Source: Roseimicrobium sp. ORNL1
GTDB taxonomy: Bacteria > Verrucomicrobiota > Verrucomicrobiia > Verrucomicrobiales > Verrucomicrobiaceae
Length of the DNA: 64,000 nt
Direction of reading: 5' to 3'
Assembly: GCF_011044495.1 (NCBI RefSeq)
Contig: NZ_CP049143.1
Span: 2,480,001 to 2,544,000 of the forward strand
Part shown: in pieces, positions 54,665-64,000 of the stretch
Layout of the letters: every line of letters begins with the position of its first letter
Position numbering within the stretch: position 1 is the stretch's first letter
Made by a program: the position numbers and the translations under genes
Notes under the pieces: model-generated
What the model was told of the DNA's origin: nothing
Seen by the model: the letters and a program-made list of their open reading frames with translations, nothing else
Databases searched by the model: none

Positions 54665-56179
54665 CTATTTGAATCGCACCTCGCCAACGTGGCGCGATAT
54701 CTCGATGCGTGCCTCCGCGGCGCTGAGCCGCTTTTTGCCTGCGATGACAAGGTTGTCGAAGGTGACGTTCTCAAGCTGATGCGTCGCGTCGAGACCCTGC
54801 AACTTGGAGGGGGTTTCGGCTTCGCTCTCGAAGGTCTCGTTCTGAATGAGAAGGTCCCGGAGCTGGCCTTTTCCGTCGTCCTCATTGAGTTTGATCTCCA
54901 TGAGCATCCGCTTCGTGTCACCACCGATGAACTCGTAGTGGTTCCCCCGCCACACTGCCTTTTCCACGGTGGCGCCGTCGTAGGCATAGACCACGATGCC
55001 GCGGTCAGCACGGATCACGTCGTTGTTCTCAAAGGTCACATCACTCAGCTTCTTCTCGTAGACTTCACTGCCGATTTTGAGGGCTGACTTGACGGTCCAG
55101 CAGATGTTGTTGCGGAAGACGATACTGGAGCAGTCGCGTCGTGTGCCGTAGCGGAGTTTCACCGCGATGGAATCATCGTTGCTGCTGATGAAGCAGCGCT
55201 CGATGAGTACGCGGGAGGAGTTGTCCGGGTCGAAGCCGTCGGTATTCATCTCCCAGGGGAAGGTGGGGTCATCGTGCCTGGTATTTGAGATGAGCTTCAC
55301 GTTGGTGAAGCGCAGATCCTCGGACTCGATGAGATGCACTCCCCAGGTGCCTGCGTCGCGTAGAATGACTCCCTCCACCGTGATGTTGCGAGCGCGCATG
55401 CTGCGCAAGAGCTTGCTGCGGGAGTTGGAAGAGTTTTCGCCCGAGAGTCGCAACTGGCGGCCTTGTCCATCAATGACACCACGTCCCTGGATGTGCACAT
55501 CCTCGCAGTCCTGCAGGAGGAGGAGTTGGGTGCCAAGATCGCTCCGCGGGTGGTCGGCTATCTTACCTGTACCCTTGAGGACGGCGCCGGGTGCGAGGTA
55601 GAGCGTGAGGTGGCTCTTCAGCTGCAGCTCGCCAGTCCGGTAGATGCCCGGTGGGATGAGCAAGGTGCCTTTCCTGGCGGATACTTCATCAATGGCGCGC
55701 TGGAGTTGCTTCGTTTGCACCTCCTCCGGTGAACTGCGCACACCCAGCGCCGTGAGTTCAAACACACCGTCTTCGCCCACCTTCGGCACGGAAGACTCCG
55801 GTTCTTCCGTGAAGAGGAAGAAGCGTGGCAATTGATTGACCGAGATGTGCAAGTGCACCGGCTTTGCCAGGGTGAATACCAGCTTGTTCCCCACGGCCTT
55901 GGCCACGACTCCGGCGCGATGCGGGCTGATGTCGAATGTCTTAATGGGCTCCCTGGTGGTGATCTCTATTTCCGCTTTGTCTGGAAAGGCGCAGTGGGCA
56001 TAGCCCACGTTCATGGCTGTACTGCAGGTGTCGATGGCTGTGCCATTGACCTTCACACTGGGGTAATCCAAGTTGGCAGCATCACCGGGCACACGCGGAT
56101 AGCTGATGACCTCTGCGCGCGCGAGGCTGGAGGCCATGAGCAGCAACAATACAAAAACAAAAGCGGCGCCGAGTTTCAT
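54665..56179 (-). CDS. GH28-like exported right-handed beta-helix protein
   Basis: The 504-residue product has a signal peptide (MKLGAAFVFVLLLLMASSLA) and a polygalacturonase-type beta-helix. GH28 motifs present: NTDGFD (312-317) and SNDDSIAVK (DD at 335-336). The usual GHG motif is replaced by KSALKIG (364-370), and the RIK position reads MEIKL, so normal GH28 catalysis is uncertain. It is probably a secreted or periplasmic polysaccharide-active protein. The start at 56179 is chosen for the signal peptide; the longer frame from 56359 runs into the promoter of the divergent ArsR gene. Confidence 0.82.
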   Translation of the reverse strand: MKLGAAFVFVLLLLMASSLARAEVISYPRVPGDAANLDYPSVKVNGTAIDTCSTAMNVGYAHCAFPDKAEIEITTREPIKTFDISPHRAGVVAKAVGNKLVFTLAKPVHLHISVNQLPRFFLFTEEPESSVPKVGEDGVFELTALGVRSSPEEVQTKQLQRAIDEVSARKGTLLIPPGIYRTGELQLKSHLTLYLAPGAVLKGTGKIADHPRSDLGTQLLLLQDCEDVHIQGRGVIDGQGRQLRLSGENSSNSRSKLLRSMRARNITVEGVILRDAGTWGVHLIESEDLRFTNVKLISNTRHDDPTFPWEMNTDGFDPDNSSRVLIERCFISSNDDSIAVKLRYGTRRDCSSIVFRNNICWTVKSALKIGSEVYEKKLSDVTFENNDVIRADRGIVVYAYDGATVEKAVWRGNHYEFIGGDTKRMLMEIKLNEDDGKGQLRDLLIQNETFESEAETPSKLQGLDATHQLENVTFDNLVIAGKKRLSAAEARIEISRHVGEVRFK

Positions 56180-56337
56180 GAAGTGAGGCAGATCATAACG
56201 AGCCCTTCCTTCACCTCTAGCGGGGAATCGAATCCAGACCGGTGAACATCTCTGCCGCAGGAGGTGGCAGGGAGTGGGGTGGGGCAGGATGTGAAGCTGA
56301 GAGGGCTGCGGGCAGATTCCCACGAAAAAAGATTTGC

Positions 56338-56380
56338 GTAGCCAAATGACTACGCGCAATCATGTAGCCACATAGCTACA
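56338..56380. promoter_or_regulatory. Candidate ArsR operator (two tandem palindromes)
   Basis: GTAGCCAAATGACTAC (56338-56353) and TGTAGCCACATAGCTACA (56363-56380) are two similar interrupted palindromes. The second ends 2 bases before the ArsR start codon. This placement fits autorepression by the regulator it precedes. Confidence 0.6.
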
Positions 56381-56382
56381 CG

Positions 56383-56706
56383 ATGAACTTACGACGAGAT
56401 GTGTTCCAGGCCATCGCAGATCCCACACGGAGGGCCATCCTCCTGCTGGTGGCCACGCAGTCCATGACGGCAGGCGCCATCGCGGCGAACTTCGACACGG
56501 CACGGCCCACTGTTTCCAAGCACCTGCAAATCCTCACCGAGTGCGAGCTGCTCGCGCAGGAGCAGCAGGGCAGGGAAATCTACTACCACCTCAATCCAGA
56601 GAAGATGCGGGAGATTGCCGATTTCATTGAACCTTTCCGGAAGCACTGGGACGACCGCTTCAACAAGCTCGAAGCGGTGATGAAGAAATACAAAACACCC
56701 AAATAA
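56383..56706 (+). CDS. ArsR-family winged-helix repressor
   Basis: The 107-residue protein has the ArsR fold: [20 protein letters not shown], then [20 protein letters not shown] (recognition helix) and a wing [13 protein letters not shown]. The metal-binding cysteine motif of ArsR/SmtB sensors (ELCVCDL) is absent, as is common in the subgroup linked to AHSA1 genes. It leads an operon with the AHSA1 and DoxX-like genes and probably controls it through the palindromes at its start. Confidence 0.92.
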   Translation: MNLRRDVFQAIADPTRRAILLLVATQSMTAGAIAANFDTARPTVSKHLQILTECELLAQEQQGREIYYHLNPEKMREIADFIEPFRKHWDDRFNKLEAVMKKYKTPK

Positions 56707-56728
56707 GATAAGAAAAGAAGGAAGCACC

Positions 56729-57199
56729 ATGGAACGCAAAACCAATGTCCATGCCGAGGACGGCAAGCAGGAACTGCTCATCACCCGCGAGTTTGACCTG
56801 CCCGTGGAGCTGCTCTTCCGGGCACATGTCGACCCCGAGATCGTGGAGCAGTGGATGGGCACGAAGGTCCTGAAGCTGGAAGGCAGAAAACATGGGGGCT
56901 GGCATTTCGAAACCACCGACCCCAAGGGGAACAAGCACGTCTTCAGCGGGACGTTTCACGACTTCACCCCGAATGAGAAGTTCACGCGCACCTTCGAGAT
57001 GGAAGGCAAGCCCTTCGGCGCGCAGCTCGAGTTCTTTGACTTCGAGAGTCTCACTGAAGATACCAGCAGACTCAAGATGCACATCGTCTACCGCTCCGTC
57101 GCCCTGCGCGACCAGATGGTGGAGATGGGCATGACGTGGGGCATCAACATGGCACACAACAGCCTCCAAAAAGTCGCTGGCAAACTGCAGTCGAAATAG
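56729..57199 (+). CDS. AHSA1/SRPBCC-domain protein
   Basis: The 156-residue product has the Bet v 1-like SRPBCC fold of the AHSA1 family (ITREFDLPVELLFRAHVDPE near the N terminus; KHVFSGTFHDFTPNEKFTRT centrally). It is 22 bases after the ArsR gene. Members bind hydrophobic ligands; here no ligand is known. The ArsR-AHSA1-DoxX gene order is commonly seen in bacteria. Confidence 0.9.
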   Translation: MERKTNVHAEDGKQELLITREFDLPVELLFRAHVDPEIVEQWMGTKVLKLEGRKHGGWHFETTDPKGNKHVFSGTFHDFTPNEKFTRTFEMEGKPFGAQLEFFDFESLTEDTSRLKMHIVYRSVALRDQMVEMGMTWGINMAHNSLQKVAGKLQSK

Positions 57200-57253
57200 G
57201 CCAGCAATCACCACGCACCGCGCGATCACCAAGACAACAACCGATCATCACCC

Positions 57254-57646
57254 ATGACAAAGACGAAAAAAATCTCCTACTGGATTGCCACTCTCTGGCT
57301 CTCGCTGGGCATGCTCTCCAGCGGCATCTTCCAACTGCTCCAGATGAAGGCGGGAATGGATGTCATCGTCCACCTCGGCTATCCCGCCTATCTGGGCCCC
57401 ATCCTGGGCGTGTGGAAGGTTCTTGGTGTGGCAGCGATCCTTGCACCTGGATTCGTGTTGCTAAAGGAATGGGCTTACGCGGGCTTCTTCTTTGTCGCGT
57501 CCGGAGCGGCCGTCTCGCATGTCATCGCGGGGCATCCCTTTGGTGAAGTATTCCCCGGAGTGCTGCTTCTGATTCTCACACTGACGTCATGGTGGCTCAG
57601 GCCCGTGAGCAGGAAGGTGCCCTCTGTTCAAGCGGTGACTGCTTGA
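57254..57646 (+). CDS. DoxX-like membrane protein
   Basis: The 130-residue protein has four predicted membrane helices (SYWIATLWLSLGMLSSGIFQ; VWKVLGVAAILAPGFVLL; AYAGFFFVASGAAVSHVI; GVLLLILTLTSWWL), as in the DoxX_2 family. It is the third gene of the ArsR operon (55 bases after the AHSA1 stop). Role unknown. The following 260 bases are AT-rich and carry the promoter of the next operon. Confidence 0.85.
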   Translation: MTKTKKISYWIATLWLSLGMLSSGIFQLLQMKAGMDVIVHLGYPAYLGPILGVWKVLGVAAILAPGFVLLKEWAYAGFFFVASGAAVSHVIAGHPFGEVFPGVLLLILTLTSWWLRPVSRKVPSVQAVTA

Positions 57647-57906
57647 TATAGAGAACAAAGAGTGATGCTGAATGTTTTCACGAGGCAGATATTTAGTTAT
57701 CTAAATTGCCCTGTATTGCATCAAAACGATTTCTCTAAGCAATGGTAGAATTGAGTGCCATGTAAATCTTTGTGCCGTATGGCAGCGCCTCTATTGAACC
57801 AAAGTGCAGTGTTCGTTCTTGCACCATCTATCTATAGACTAAAGAATTGGCCGATGTTTCACGATTAACCTTGTAGTCAAAGGAGGCTTTCGGGTAATGT
57901 GCAAGA

Positions 57907-59331
57907 ATGAGCGCACCGGGACCTCAAAAAATCTCGCTCGGAGCGCTTATTGCGCTGGTTGTTGGTGGAATGGTAGGCGCGGGGATTTTCTCCCTGCCCC
58001 GACGGTTCGCAGAAGCCACAGGGCCCTTGGGAGCTGTGATTGCCTGGGGGATAGCGGGTACGGGCATGTACATGCTGGCCCGGGTTTTTCAAAGCCTTGC
58101 AGAACGAAAGCCTGACCTTGATGCCGGTGTGTTTGCCTACGCGAAGGCGGGTTTTGGAGATTACCCCGGATTTCTGTCGGCGTTCGGCTACTGGGTGGGA
58201 AGCTGCATCGGGAACGTATTTTATTGGGTGATGGTGAAGTCGACCCTGGGACGGTTCTTTCCCATCTTTGGCGATGGCAGCACGGCGGTGGCCATCGTGG
58301 TTGCCTCCGTGGGCATCTGGCTCTTCCACTTCCTGATTTTGCGGGGCGTGCAGCAGGCGGCGGCGATCAATACCATTGTCACCTGGGCAAAAATCGTTCC
58401 GATTCTGGTGTTCATCGTGATCCTGTTTTCTGTGTTCAAGTGGGACAAGTTCCACGCGAACCTTTACGGCGCTGGGTTGGAAGGTGGGATCTTCGCGCAG
58501 GTAAAGGCCACGATGCTGGTGACGGTGTTTGTCTTCCTGGGGATTGAAGGTGCGAGCGTGTACTCGCGGTATGCCAAAGAGCGATCGCATGTGGGCAAGG
58601 CCACCATCGTCGGTTTTGTCGGGGTCACGGTGTTGATGGTCCTGGTTACGATGCTTCCCTACGGGGTGCTGGAAAGAGCGGAGATCGCCGGGATGCGGCA
58701 GCCCTCCATGTCTGAGGTGCTGGAAGCAGTGGTAGGGAAGTGGGGAGCTGTATTCGTGAGTGTCGGCGTGCTGGTCTCCGTGCTGGGAGCCTATCTCGCG
58801 TGGTCGCTGATTTGCGCTGAGGTGATGTTCATGGCGGCGAAGAACAAGGACATGCCGGCCATCTTTGCCAAGGAGAACGCCAACAAGGTGCCAGCCAATG
58901 CGCTGTGGATTACCAACATTGTGGTGCAACTCATGGTGATCACCACCTACTTCTCGAATAATGCCTTCAATCTGATGCTGGATATGACCAGTGCGGTGGG
59001 GTTGATCCCATACCTGCTGGTGGCGGCCTACGCGTTTCTGCTTTGCAAGCGAGCTGAGACCTATGATGTGCGACCGCAGGATAGGAAGCGGGATCTCATC
59101 ATCGCTAGCGTCGCCACGGTATATACCTTCTTCATGATCTGTACGGCGGGGACGAAGTTGCTGCTTTCCGCAGTCCTCTACGGACCTGGAACGATTCTTT
59201 ACGTCTGGTCACGACGTGAGCAGGGAGAGCCTGTCTTCTCCAAGACCAGCGACTGGATCCTTCTTGCGATCATCCTCGCGGGAGCTGTGGCAGGCCTCTA
59301 TGGCCTCATCACCGGCAGAATCGAAATCTAA
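57907..59331 (+). CDS. APC-family arginine/ornithine-type antiporter, paralogue 1
   Basis: The 474-residue, 12-helix protein starts with the APC signature [20 protein letters not shown] and resembles ArcD/YjdE-type basic amino acid exchangers ([18 protein letters not shown]). It is 19 bases before the arginine deiminase gene. In arginine deiminase pathways this carrier exchanges arginine for ornithine. The paralogue at 60684 is very similar over its whole length. Confidence 0.85.
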   Translation: MSAPGPQKISLGALIALVVGGMVGAGIFSLPRRFAEATGPLGAVIAWGIAGTGMYMLARVFQSLAERKPDLDAGVFAYAKAGFGDYPGFLSAFGYWVGSCIGNVFYWVMVKSTLGRFFPIFGDGSTAVAIVVASVGIWLFHFLILRGVQQAAAINTIVTWAKIVPILVFIVILFSVFKWDKFHANLYGAGLEGGIFAQVKATMLVTVFVFLGIEGASVYSRYAKERSHVGKATIVGFVGVTVLMVLVTMLPYGVLERAEIAGMRQPSMSEVLEAVVGKWGAVFVSVGVLVSVLGAYLAWSLICAEVMFMAAKNKDMPAIFAKENANKVPANALWITNIVVQLMVITTYFSNNAFNLMLDMTSAVGLIPYLLVAAYAFLLCKRAETYDVRPQDRKRDLIIASVATVYTFFMICTAGTKLLLSAVLYGPGTILYVWSRREQGEPVFSKTSDWILLAIILAGAVAGLYGLITGRIEI

Positions 59332-59350
59332 ACGTGAAAGAACTCATCCC

Positions 59351-60613
59351 ATGTCCACATCCCAGCCTGCCTCCGCCAAACAAGTCTTCGGTGTCCACTC
59401 CGAGGTCGGAAAGCTCCGGAAAGTGATGGTCTGCTCACCCGGGCTCGCCCACACGCGGCTCACGCCGACGAATTGTGACCAGCTCCTCTTCGATGAACTG
59501 CCCTGGGTGCAGATGGCGAAGCGGGACCACTTCGATTTCATCACGAAGATGCGCGAACGCGGGGTGGATGTGGTGGAGATGCACGAGCTGCTCGCGACCA
59601 CGCTGGAGAATCCCGAGGCCAAGAAGTGGATTCTCGATCAGCAGATCATTGCGGAGGAAGTGGGGCACGGGCTTGTCTCCGAGATTCGCTCGTATCTGGA
59701 TGGGCTGAAGACCGCGACACTCGCGGAGTACCTCATCGGGGGGCTCTCCACCGTGGACGTCGCCGGCATTCTGAAGAGCGATCTGCTGAAGCTGGCTCAC
59801 GAAGCCACGGGCATCGCCGAATATCTTCTCCCGCCCCTGCCGAATACACTCTACACGCGTGATACCACGTGCTGGATCTACGGCGGTGTCTCACTGAATC
59901 CACTCTACTGGCCCGTGCGTGTGGATGAGACTCGGCTCACGACGGCAATCTACAAATACCACCCCGATTTCGCGGGCAAGGTGAATGTGCTGTGGGGTGA
60001 CCCGACGAAGAGCCACGGGCTGGCCACCGTGGAGGGGGGAGATGTGCTCATCATCGGAAACGGTGCGGTGCTGATTGGCATGAGCGAGCGCACTTCGCGA
60101 CAAGGCATCACCCAGCTGGCTGCTGCGCTCTTTGAGAAGAAGGCGGCGTCGCGCGTGATTGTCGCCGCCATGGCGAAGCTGCGTGCGGCGATGCACCTCG
60201 ATACCGTGTTCACGTTCTGCGATCGTGATGTGGTGAGCCTGTATCCCACCATTGTGGACCAAATCAAGACCTTCACCCTGGTGCCGGGAGATAATCCCTC
60301 AGGCGTGGATATCATTGAGGAAAAGAAACCCCTCGTGGATGTGTTGGCCGCCGCGATGGGTCTGAAGAAGCTCCGCGTGGTGGAGACTGGTGGAAACGCC
60401 TATGCCGCCGAGCGTCAGCAGTGGGACAGTGGCAACAACTACGTGGCTATGTCCCCCGGCGTGGTGGTGGGATATGATCGCAATACCTATAGCAATTCAC
60501 TGCTGCGCAAGCAGGGTGTCGAGGTCATCACCATCACGGGTGCGGAACTGGGTCGTGGACGTGGCGGTGGCCACTGCATGACCTGCCCTATCATCCGTGA
60601 TGCGGCGGATTAG
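59351..60613 (+). CDS. arcA: Arginine deiminase
   Basis: The 420-residue enzyme hydrolyses arginine to citrulline and ammonia. Motifs: [11 protein letters not shown] at the N terminus, [41 protein letters not shown] (active-site His/Asp) and [10 protein letters not shown] with catalytic Cys409. The length fits the family. It starts at 59351, 19 bases after the first antiporter. The other pathway genes (ornithine carbamoyltransferase and carbamate kinase) are not in the window, so the pathway is either completed elsewhere or used mainly to make ammonia and citrulline. Confidence 0.95.
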   Translation: MSTSQPASAKQVFGVHSEVGKLRKVMVCSPGLAHTRLTPTNCDQLLFDELPWVQMAKRDHFDFITKMRERGVDVVEMHELLATTLENPEAKKWILDQQIIAEEVGHGLVSEIRSYLDGLKTATLAEYLIGGLSTVDVAGILKSDLLKLAHEATGIAEYLLPPLPNTLYTRDTTCWIYGGVSLNPLYWPVRVDETRLTTAIYKYHPDFAGKVNVLWGDPTKSHGLATVEGGDVLIIGNGAVLIGMSERTSRQGITQLAAALFEKKAASRVIVAAMAKLRAAMHLDTVFTFCDRDVVSLYPTIVDQIKTFTLVPGDNPSGVDIIEEKKPLVDVLAAAMGLKKLRVVETGGNAYAAERQQWDSGNNYVAMSPGVVVGYDRNTYSNSLLRKQGVEVITITGAELGRGRGGGHCMTCPIIRDAAD

Positions 60614-60683
60614 AATTGAAGATGCAATGTAGGCCGGGTGCGAGTGCACCCGCGGGTGTGGATGTGGTGGATTCCTTACGCAT

Positions 60684-62117
60684 ATGTCGACCGACTCGAC
60701 TGAAGGGAAGCTTTCCCGTGGAGCCCTGATCGCGCTGGTCGTGGGCTCCATGATTGGCTCGGGTATCTTTGCCATTCCCTCAGCCTTCGGGAATGCGACG
60801 GGAGTCTTTGGAGCGCTGATTGCGTGGACCATCAGCGGCTTTGGCATGCTCTCGCTCGCGTTTGTCTTCCAGACTCTTTCGAGGCGTAAACCGGATCTCG
60901 ATGCGGGCATTTATGCGTATGCCAAGGCAGGCTTCGGCAATTATTTCGGATTCCTCGCTGCCTTTGGTTACTGGGTGGGGGCCTGCCTTGCGGATGTGGC
61001 CTGCCTGGTGCTCATCAAATCCACGTTGGGAGGTTTCTTTCCCATCTTTGGCGATGGCACCACATTCGCAGCCCTGCTGGGTGCGTCCATACTACTCTGG
61101 CTGGTTCATTTCCTCATCTTGCGTGGAGTCCGGGAGGCGGCAGCGCTCAATACCATTGCCACGGTAGCCAAGATTGTGCCGTTGGTGATTTTCATCTTCC
61201 TGGCCATCTATGGGTTCAAGTCGGACATCTTCGCCGTGAATTTCTGGGGTGGGGAAGAGCGAACGGTGAGCAGTGTTTTCAACCAGGTGCGCAGCACCAT
61301 GCTGGTGACGGTATTTGTCTTCGTGGGAATCGAGGGTGCCAGTGTTTATTCGCGTTATGCAAAGGATCGCCGCGATGTGGGTGTGGCCACCGTGCTGGGC
61401 TTTCTCGGGGTGCTCTCGTTGCTGGTGATTGTGACCATGCTTTCCTACGGCGTGCTGCTCCGTCCGGAGCTTGCGGCCCTGGCCACGCCTTCCATGGCTG
61501 GTGTGCTGGAAGCGGTGGTGGGGCGCTGGGGCGCGGTGTTCATCAGCATCGGGCTGCTCATTTCTGTATTGGGCAACTACCTCTCATGGTCGTTGGTGGC
61601 CGCTGAAGTGCTGTTCTCCGCAGCGAGTCACAAGACGATGCCCGCGTTCCTGGCCACGGAGAACAAGAACAAGGCTCCCGTCGCGTCGCTGTGGGCCTCG
61701 AACCTGCTGATTCAGGCGTTTCTGCTGATCACACCCTTCGCGGAATATGCTTTCAAGCTGGCGCTCAAGATGACCAGCGTGATGACGCTCGTACCTTATT
61801 TGCTGGTGGCTGCCTACGGATGGAAGCTCGCTTCGAAGGGCGAGACGTATCAGACCGGAGAATCCGCCCGGCGGAAGGATCTCATCTTCGGCGCCATCGC
61901 GACCATCTACGCCGCAGGCATGATCTATGCAGGCGGATTGAAATTCCTGCTTCTCTCCAGCATGCTGTATGCACTGGGCACGGCGCTCTACTTCTGGTCA
62001 CGACGCGAGCAGGGCCTCGCGGTATTTGATTCAAAAGAGAAGTTGGTCTTCGGCGGCATCACCATTGCCGGACTGGTGGGAGTCTGCGGATTCATCAGCG
62101 GGGCTCTGACGTTGTAG
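60684..62117 (+). CDS. APC-family arginine/ornithine-type antiporter, paralogue 2
   Basis: The 477-residue, 12-helix protein begins with [19 protein letters not shown] and shares long segments with the first antiporter (for example FFPIFGDG and [16 protein letters not shown]). It starts 70 bases after arcA. Two paralogues flanking arcA could serve different exchange modes (arginine/ornithine and arginine/citrulline). Specificity is inferred. Confidence 0.87.
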   Translation: MSTDSTEGKLSRGALIALVVGSMIGSGIFAIPSAFGNATGVFGALIAWTISGFGMLSLAFVFQTLSRRKPDLDAGIYAYAKAGFGNYFGFLAAFGYWVGACLADVACLVLIKSTLGGFFPIFGDGTTFAALLGASILLWLVHFLILRGVREAAALNTIATVAKIVPLVIFIFLAIYGFKSDIFAVNFWGGEERTVSSVFNQVRSTMLVTVFVFVGIEGASVYSRYAKDRRDVGVATVLGFLGVLSLLVIVTMLSYGVLLRPELAALATPSMAGVLEAVVGRWGAVFISIGLLISVLGNYLSWSLVAAEVLFSAASHKTMPAFLATENKNKAPVASLWASNLLIQAFLLITPFAEYAFKLALKMTSVMTLVPYLLVAAYGWKLASKGETYQTGESARRKDLIFGAIATIYAAGMIYAGGLKFLLLSSMLYALGTALYFWSRREQGLAVFDSKEKLVFGGITIAGLVGVCGFISGALTL

Positions 62118-62150
62118 TGGTGAGGGTGCTGGGTGTGGTAGTGCGCTTCG

Positions 62151-62699
62151 GATTCAACACGGAGTCACGGAGACGCAGAGACACGGAGGGGTTTGAGGGT
62201 AGGGCAGGGGAGAGTCATCTGACCAAGATGAACGATGGAACAATACCGGCACGTCTCGTGATGTGTCCGACGCAAACCGGCCATGAGTTCTCATGACGGG
62301 AACCACCTTGCGCGAAGCGCCTTGGAGTGCGCGTGCGAAGCACCGCTTTGGGAGGCAGCATTGCGAGGTGAATGACGTCCGATCTATTCATGACCCCAAG
62401 CGGAAATTGTGCGCGCTGATGCGTCCTGGTGACTCCCAACTATCCATCGCGAGCGTGCGCCAGTCGGAGCTCCGTACCCAACGCACCCCACCAAAGCGGT
62501 GCTTCGCACACGCACTCCAAAGCGCTTCGCGCAAGGTGGTGCGCGCAGAAGTCATTTCCAGCCGGGACGAACTGTGCAAGTCACGAGACGTTTCCGGTTC
62601 ATTTCACCTCGAAGCCAACCCGACTAGTGACCCATCCCCAGCTAACTCTCCGAACTTCTCCGTGTCTCTGCGTCTCCGTGCCTCTGTGTTGAATCCCAT
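62151..62699. repeat. CACGGAG-type inverted pair enclosing MITE copy F
   Basis: The forward arm 62151-62190 (GATTCAACACGGAGTCACGG) and reverse arm 62656-62699 (CTCCGTGCCTCTGTGTTGAA) mirror each other but are about 465 bases apart, whereas the pair at 16.9 kb has a spacer of about 85. The 344-bp MITE copy F accounts for most of the difference, so it probably inserted into this pair. Confidence 0.8.
62251..62594. repeat. MITE-like element, copy F
   Basis: Ends are ACGTCTCGTGATG (62251) and TCACGAGACGTTTCC (to 62594), 344 bp. Inner arms are at about 62303-62352 and 62492-62540. The central motif (TATTCATGACCCC) is inverted relative to copies A and C. It lies after the second antiporter gene, with no gene between 62118 and 62734. 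Confidence 0.9.
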
Positions 62700-62734
62700 G
62701 CACGCCGCTACACCCACGTCCTCACCATCCCCCC

Positions 62735-64000
62735 TCAAAACGCCAGCGAGTAGTTCACAATCACCCGGAAATCCTCCGTCGAAGAACCCCGCTTCTCATC
62801 CAGATGCGCATAACGCACGCGCAGCCAGAAGTTCTTCAGGTAGCCCTCCGTGATCCGGTAATCCACCGTCACATTGATTTCCTGTTCATGGTTATCCGAG
62901 GGCAGTCTGCCATACGCATAGTGAGCCCAAGCCGTCAGCCCCTCCAGACCCACCTTCGCAAAGTCATAGCTGAGGCTGGTGCCAACAGAGCGCTCATCCC
63001 GCAGAGCAAAGCCGGAGAGCATCATCCCGTTGAACCCTGGATCGACCCCGTAGGGATCGACAATGCCAGACCTGCTGCCGGTCGAGGTGGCCATGAAGGA
63101 GAGGACCGCCCCGCGATAGCTCGCGGCCAGCCTGGCTCCATAGAACTGCGTGTCGAAGTCTCCAATCAAGTCGTCACCCACACTGCGCTGGTCGGCGAAC
63201 TGGAGATCACCGCGCAACTCCACTTCCGGATTGAGCTGCCACGTGTGCCCCGTCTGGATATAGGTGCTCATGAAAAGGTCCCGCGTGACCTGGGTATTCG
63301 CATCGAAATACGTCTTGTCCTCAGAGCCGAGAAGGAGGGAGACAAACGTGACGCCACGGCTCACCTCGGGAGCGCCGGCCGCATCCGACATCCGGATGAA
63401 GTCCGGGCTGTTACGCGCCCTCATCTTCGCCACATACCCCGCGTTCACCCGCACGCCTTCCGTCAACTCGGCCTCGACCTGATAGGCCTCGAAGGTGTTT
63501 GGCAGCATGCGCGAGTCATTGCCATTGATGAACGGCAGGTCGAGACGCTGGCGGAAGAGAGTGGCTGTGACTGTCTTGTAGCTCAGCTTCGCCCACGCTT
63601 CGCCGAGCGTGGTGAAGCCCTCACCATCCGTTCCCACCAGGCCGGTCGGGTCCGCGCCATCCAGGTCCGTCAGAGGCTGCGTGGTGTATCCCACCACGCC
63701 GAATTGCACCACACCGAGCCACTCCCCCGTGGTCAGGCCCATGGTGCCACCACCCGCGAGCACATCCGAACTGCCCCTGCTGTTCCGCAGATAGCGGTAA
63801 TAGAAGCGCGGGTCCAGGCTGAACACCGCATCGCGGATGAAGGGCTCACTCGAAAAGGTCCCCAGCCGTCCTCTCTCCACGGGCTCCTCGAAGGGCGTGA
63901 ATGGCGTGGGGAGTTCACTGACCCGGTCCGGAGGCGGGCCGTAATCCAGGAGATAATCCTGAGCTTTCGCGTGGCCGACAAGAGCCGCAACGACAACAAC
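62735..64000 (-). CDS. Outer-membrane porin, 5' end outside the window
   Basis: The frame is open to the right edge: the first visible residues VVVVAALVGHAKAQDYLLDY look like the end of a signal peptide and the mature N terminus, so the true start lies beyond position 64000. A GTG at 63880 is not the start. The 421 visible residues alternate hydrophobic and polar strands typical of a large beta-barrel (RFYYRYLRNSRGSSDVLAGG; TEDFRVIVNYSLAF with a C-terminal Phe). It resembles OprD-family porins, which take up small organic acids or basic amino acids. This would fit the neighbouring arginine genes but is not shown. Confidence 0.75.
   Translation of the reverse strand, partial: VVVVAALVGHAKAQDYLLDYGPPPDRVSELPTPFTPFEEPVERGRLGTFSSEPFIRDAVFSLDPRFYYRYLRNSRGSSDVLAGGGTMGLTTGEWLGVVQFGVVGYTTQPLTDLDGADPTGLVGTDGEGFTTLGEAWAKLSYKTVTATLFRQRLDLPFINGNDSRMLPNTFEAYQVEAELTEGVRVNAGYVAKMRARNSPDFIRMSDAAGAPEVSRGVTFVSLLLGSEDKTYFDANTQVTRDLFMSTYIQTGHTWQLNPEVELRGDLQFADQRSVGDDLIGDFDTQFYGARLAASYRGAVLSFMATSTGSRSGIVDPYGVDPGFNGMMLSGFALRDERSVGTSLSYDFAKVGLEGLTAWAHYAYGRLPSDNHEQEINVTVDYRITEGYLKNFWLRVRYAHLDEKRGSSTEDFRVIVNYSLAF

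Noticed and set aside
57647-57906. FNR- or ArgR-type operator before the arginine operon
   Set aside because: The region is AT-rich and has short palindromes, but none matches a known consensus well enough to call.
63878-63880. GTG at 63880 as start of the porin gene
   Set aside because: The frame stays open to the window edge and encodes the end of a signal peptide upstream, so the real start is outside.

Overview
The window looks like a chromosomal piece of a GC-rich Verrucomicrobiota bacterium of the Verrucomicrobium/Roseimicrobium/Prosthecobacter type. The best marker is the four-gene Verru_Chthon cassette (22.7-29.1 kb). Other support is the outer-membrane proteins (beta-barrels, a lipoprotein, a porin), rare strong Shine-Dalgarno sites, and many intergenic repeats. 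I found no rRNA, tRNA, CRISPR array, prophage or replication origin. The taxonomic placement is inference from gene content.

Layout. 0.2-1.5 kb: an exported ClpP-fold serine protease. 1.9-4.0 kb: a MITE-like repeat split by an IS110-family element. 4.5-11.6 kb: a small beta-barrel, an SGNH protein, a pseudopilin-like protein and an AlgX-like/AlgI-like O-acetylation pair. 12-18.2 kb: small proteins, including three paralogues of an exported Thr-rich family, plus a KefB-like antiporter. 19-22.3 kb: dusB, an Ala/Lys-rich lipoprotein and a PAS-AraC regulator. 22.7-29.1 kb: the Verru_Chthon A-B-C-D pseudopilin cassette. 30.3-37.2 kb: a membrane-protein pair, a glycoamylase-like exported protein, a Trm112-like protein and a RAYT transposase between perfect inverted REPs. 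37.3-43.1 kb: a second acyl-transfer locus (FkbH-like, MBOAT, exported protein, SGNH). 43.6-52.6 kb: envelope proteins, three SDR oxidoreductases, an AraC regulator broken by an amber codon, an FkbM methyltransferase and a LysR regulator. 53.1-56.2 kb: a protein with a recognisable RGS (regulator of G-protein signalling) domain beside a GH28-like protein. 56.4-57.6 kb: an ArsR/AHSA1/DoxX operon. 57.9-62.1 kb: an arginine deiminase gene between two paralogous APC antiporters. 62.7-64.0 kb: an outer-membrane porin cut by the window edge.

The gene sets most likely to work together are: the two MBOAT/SGNH loci (acylation of an exported glycan or lipid), the Verru_Chthon cassette (a minor-pseudopilin-like set), the arginine deiminase/antiporter unit, and the ArsR operon.

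The most unusual features are the RGS-domain protein with a Gln-Asn repeat; six copies of a roughly 340 bp element with terminal inverted repeats, one hit by an IS110 element with a structured 5' region that may encode a bridge RNA; and a RAYT with 54-nt perfect flanking REPs whose relatives punctuate composite repeat arrays across the window.
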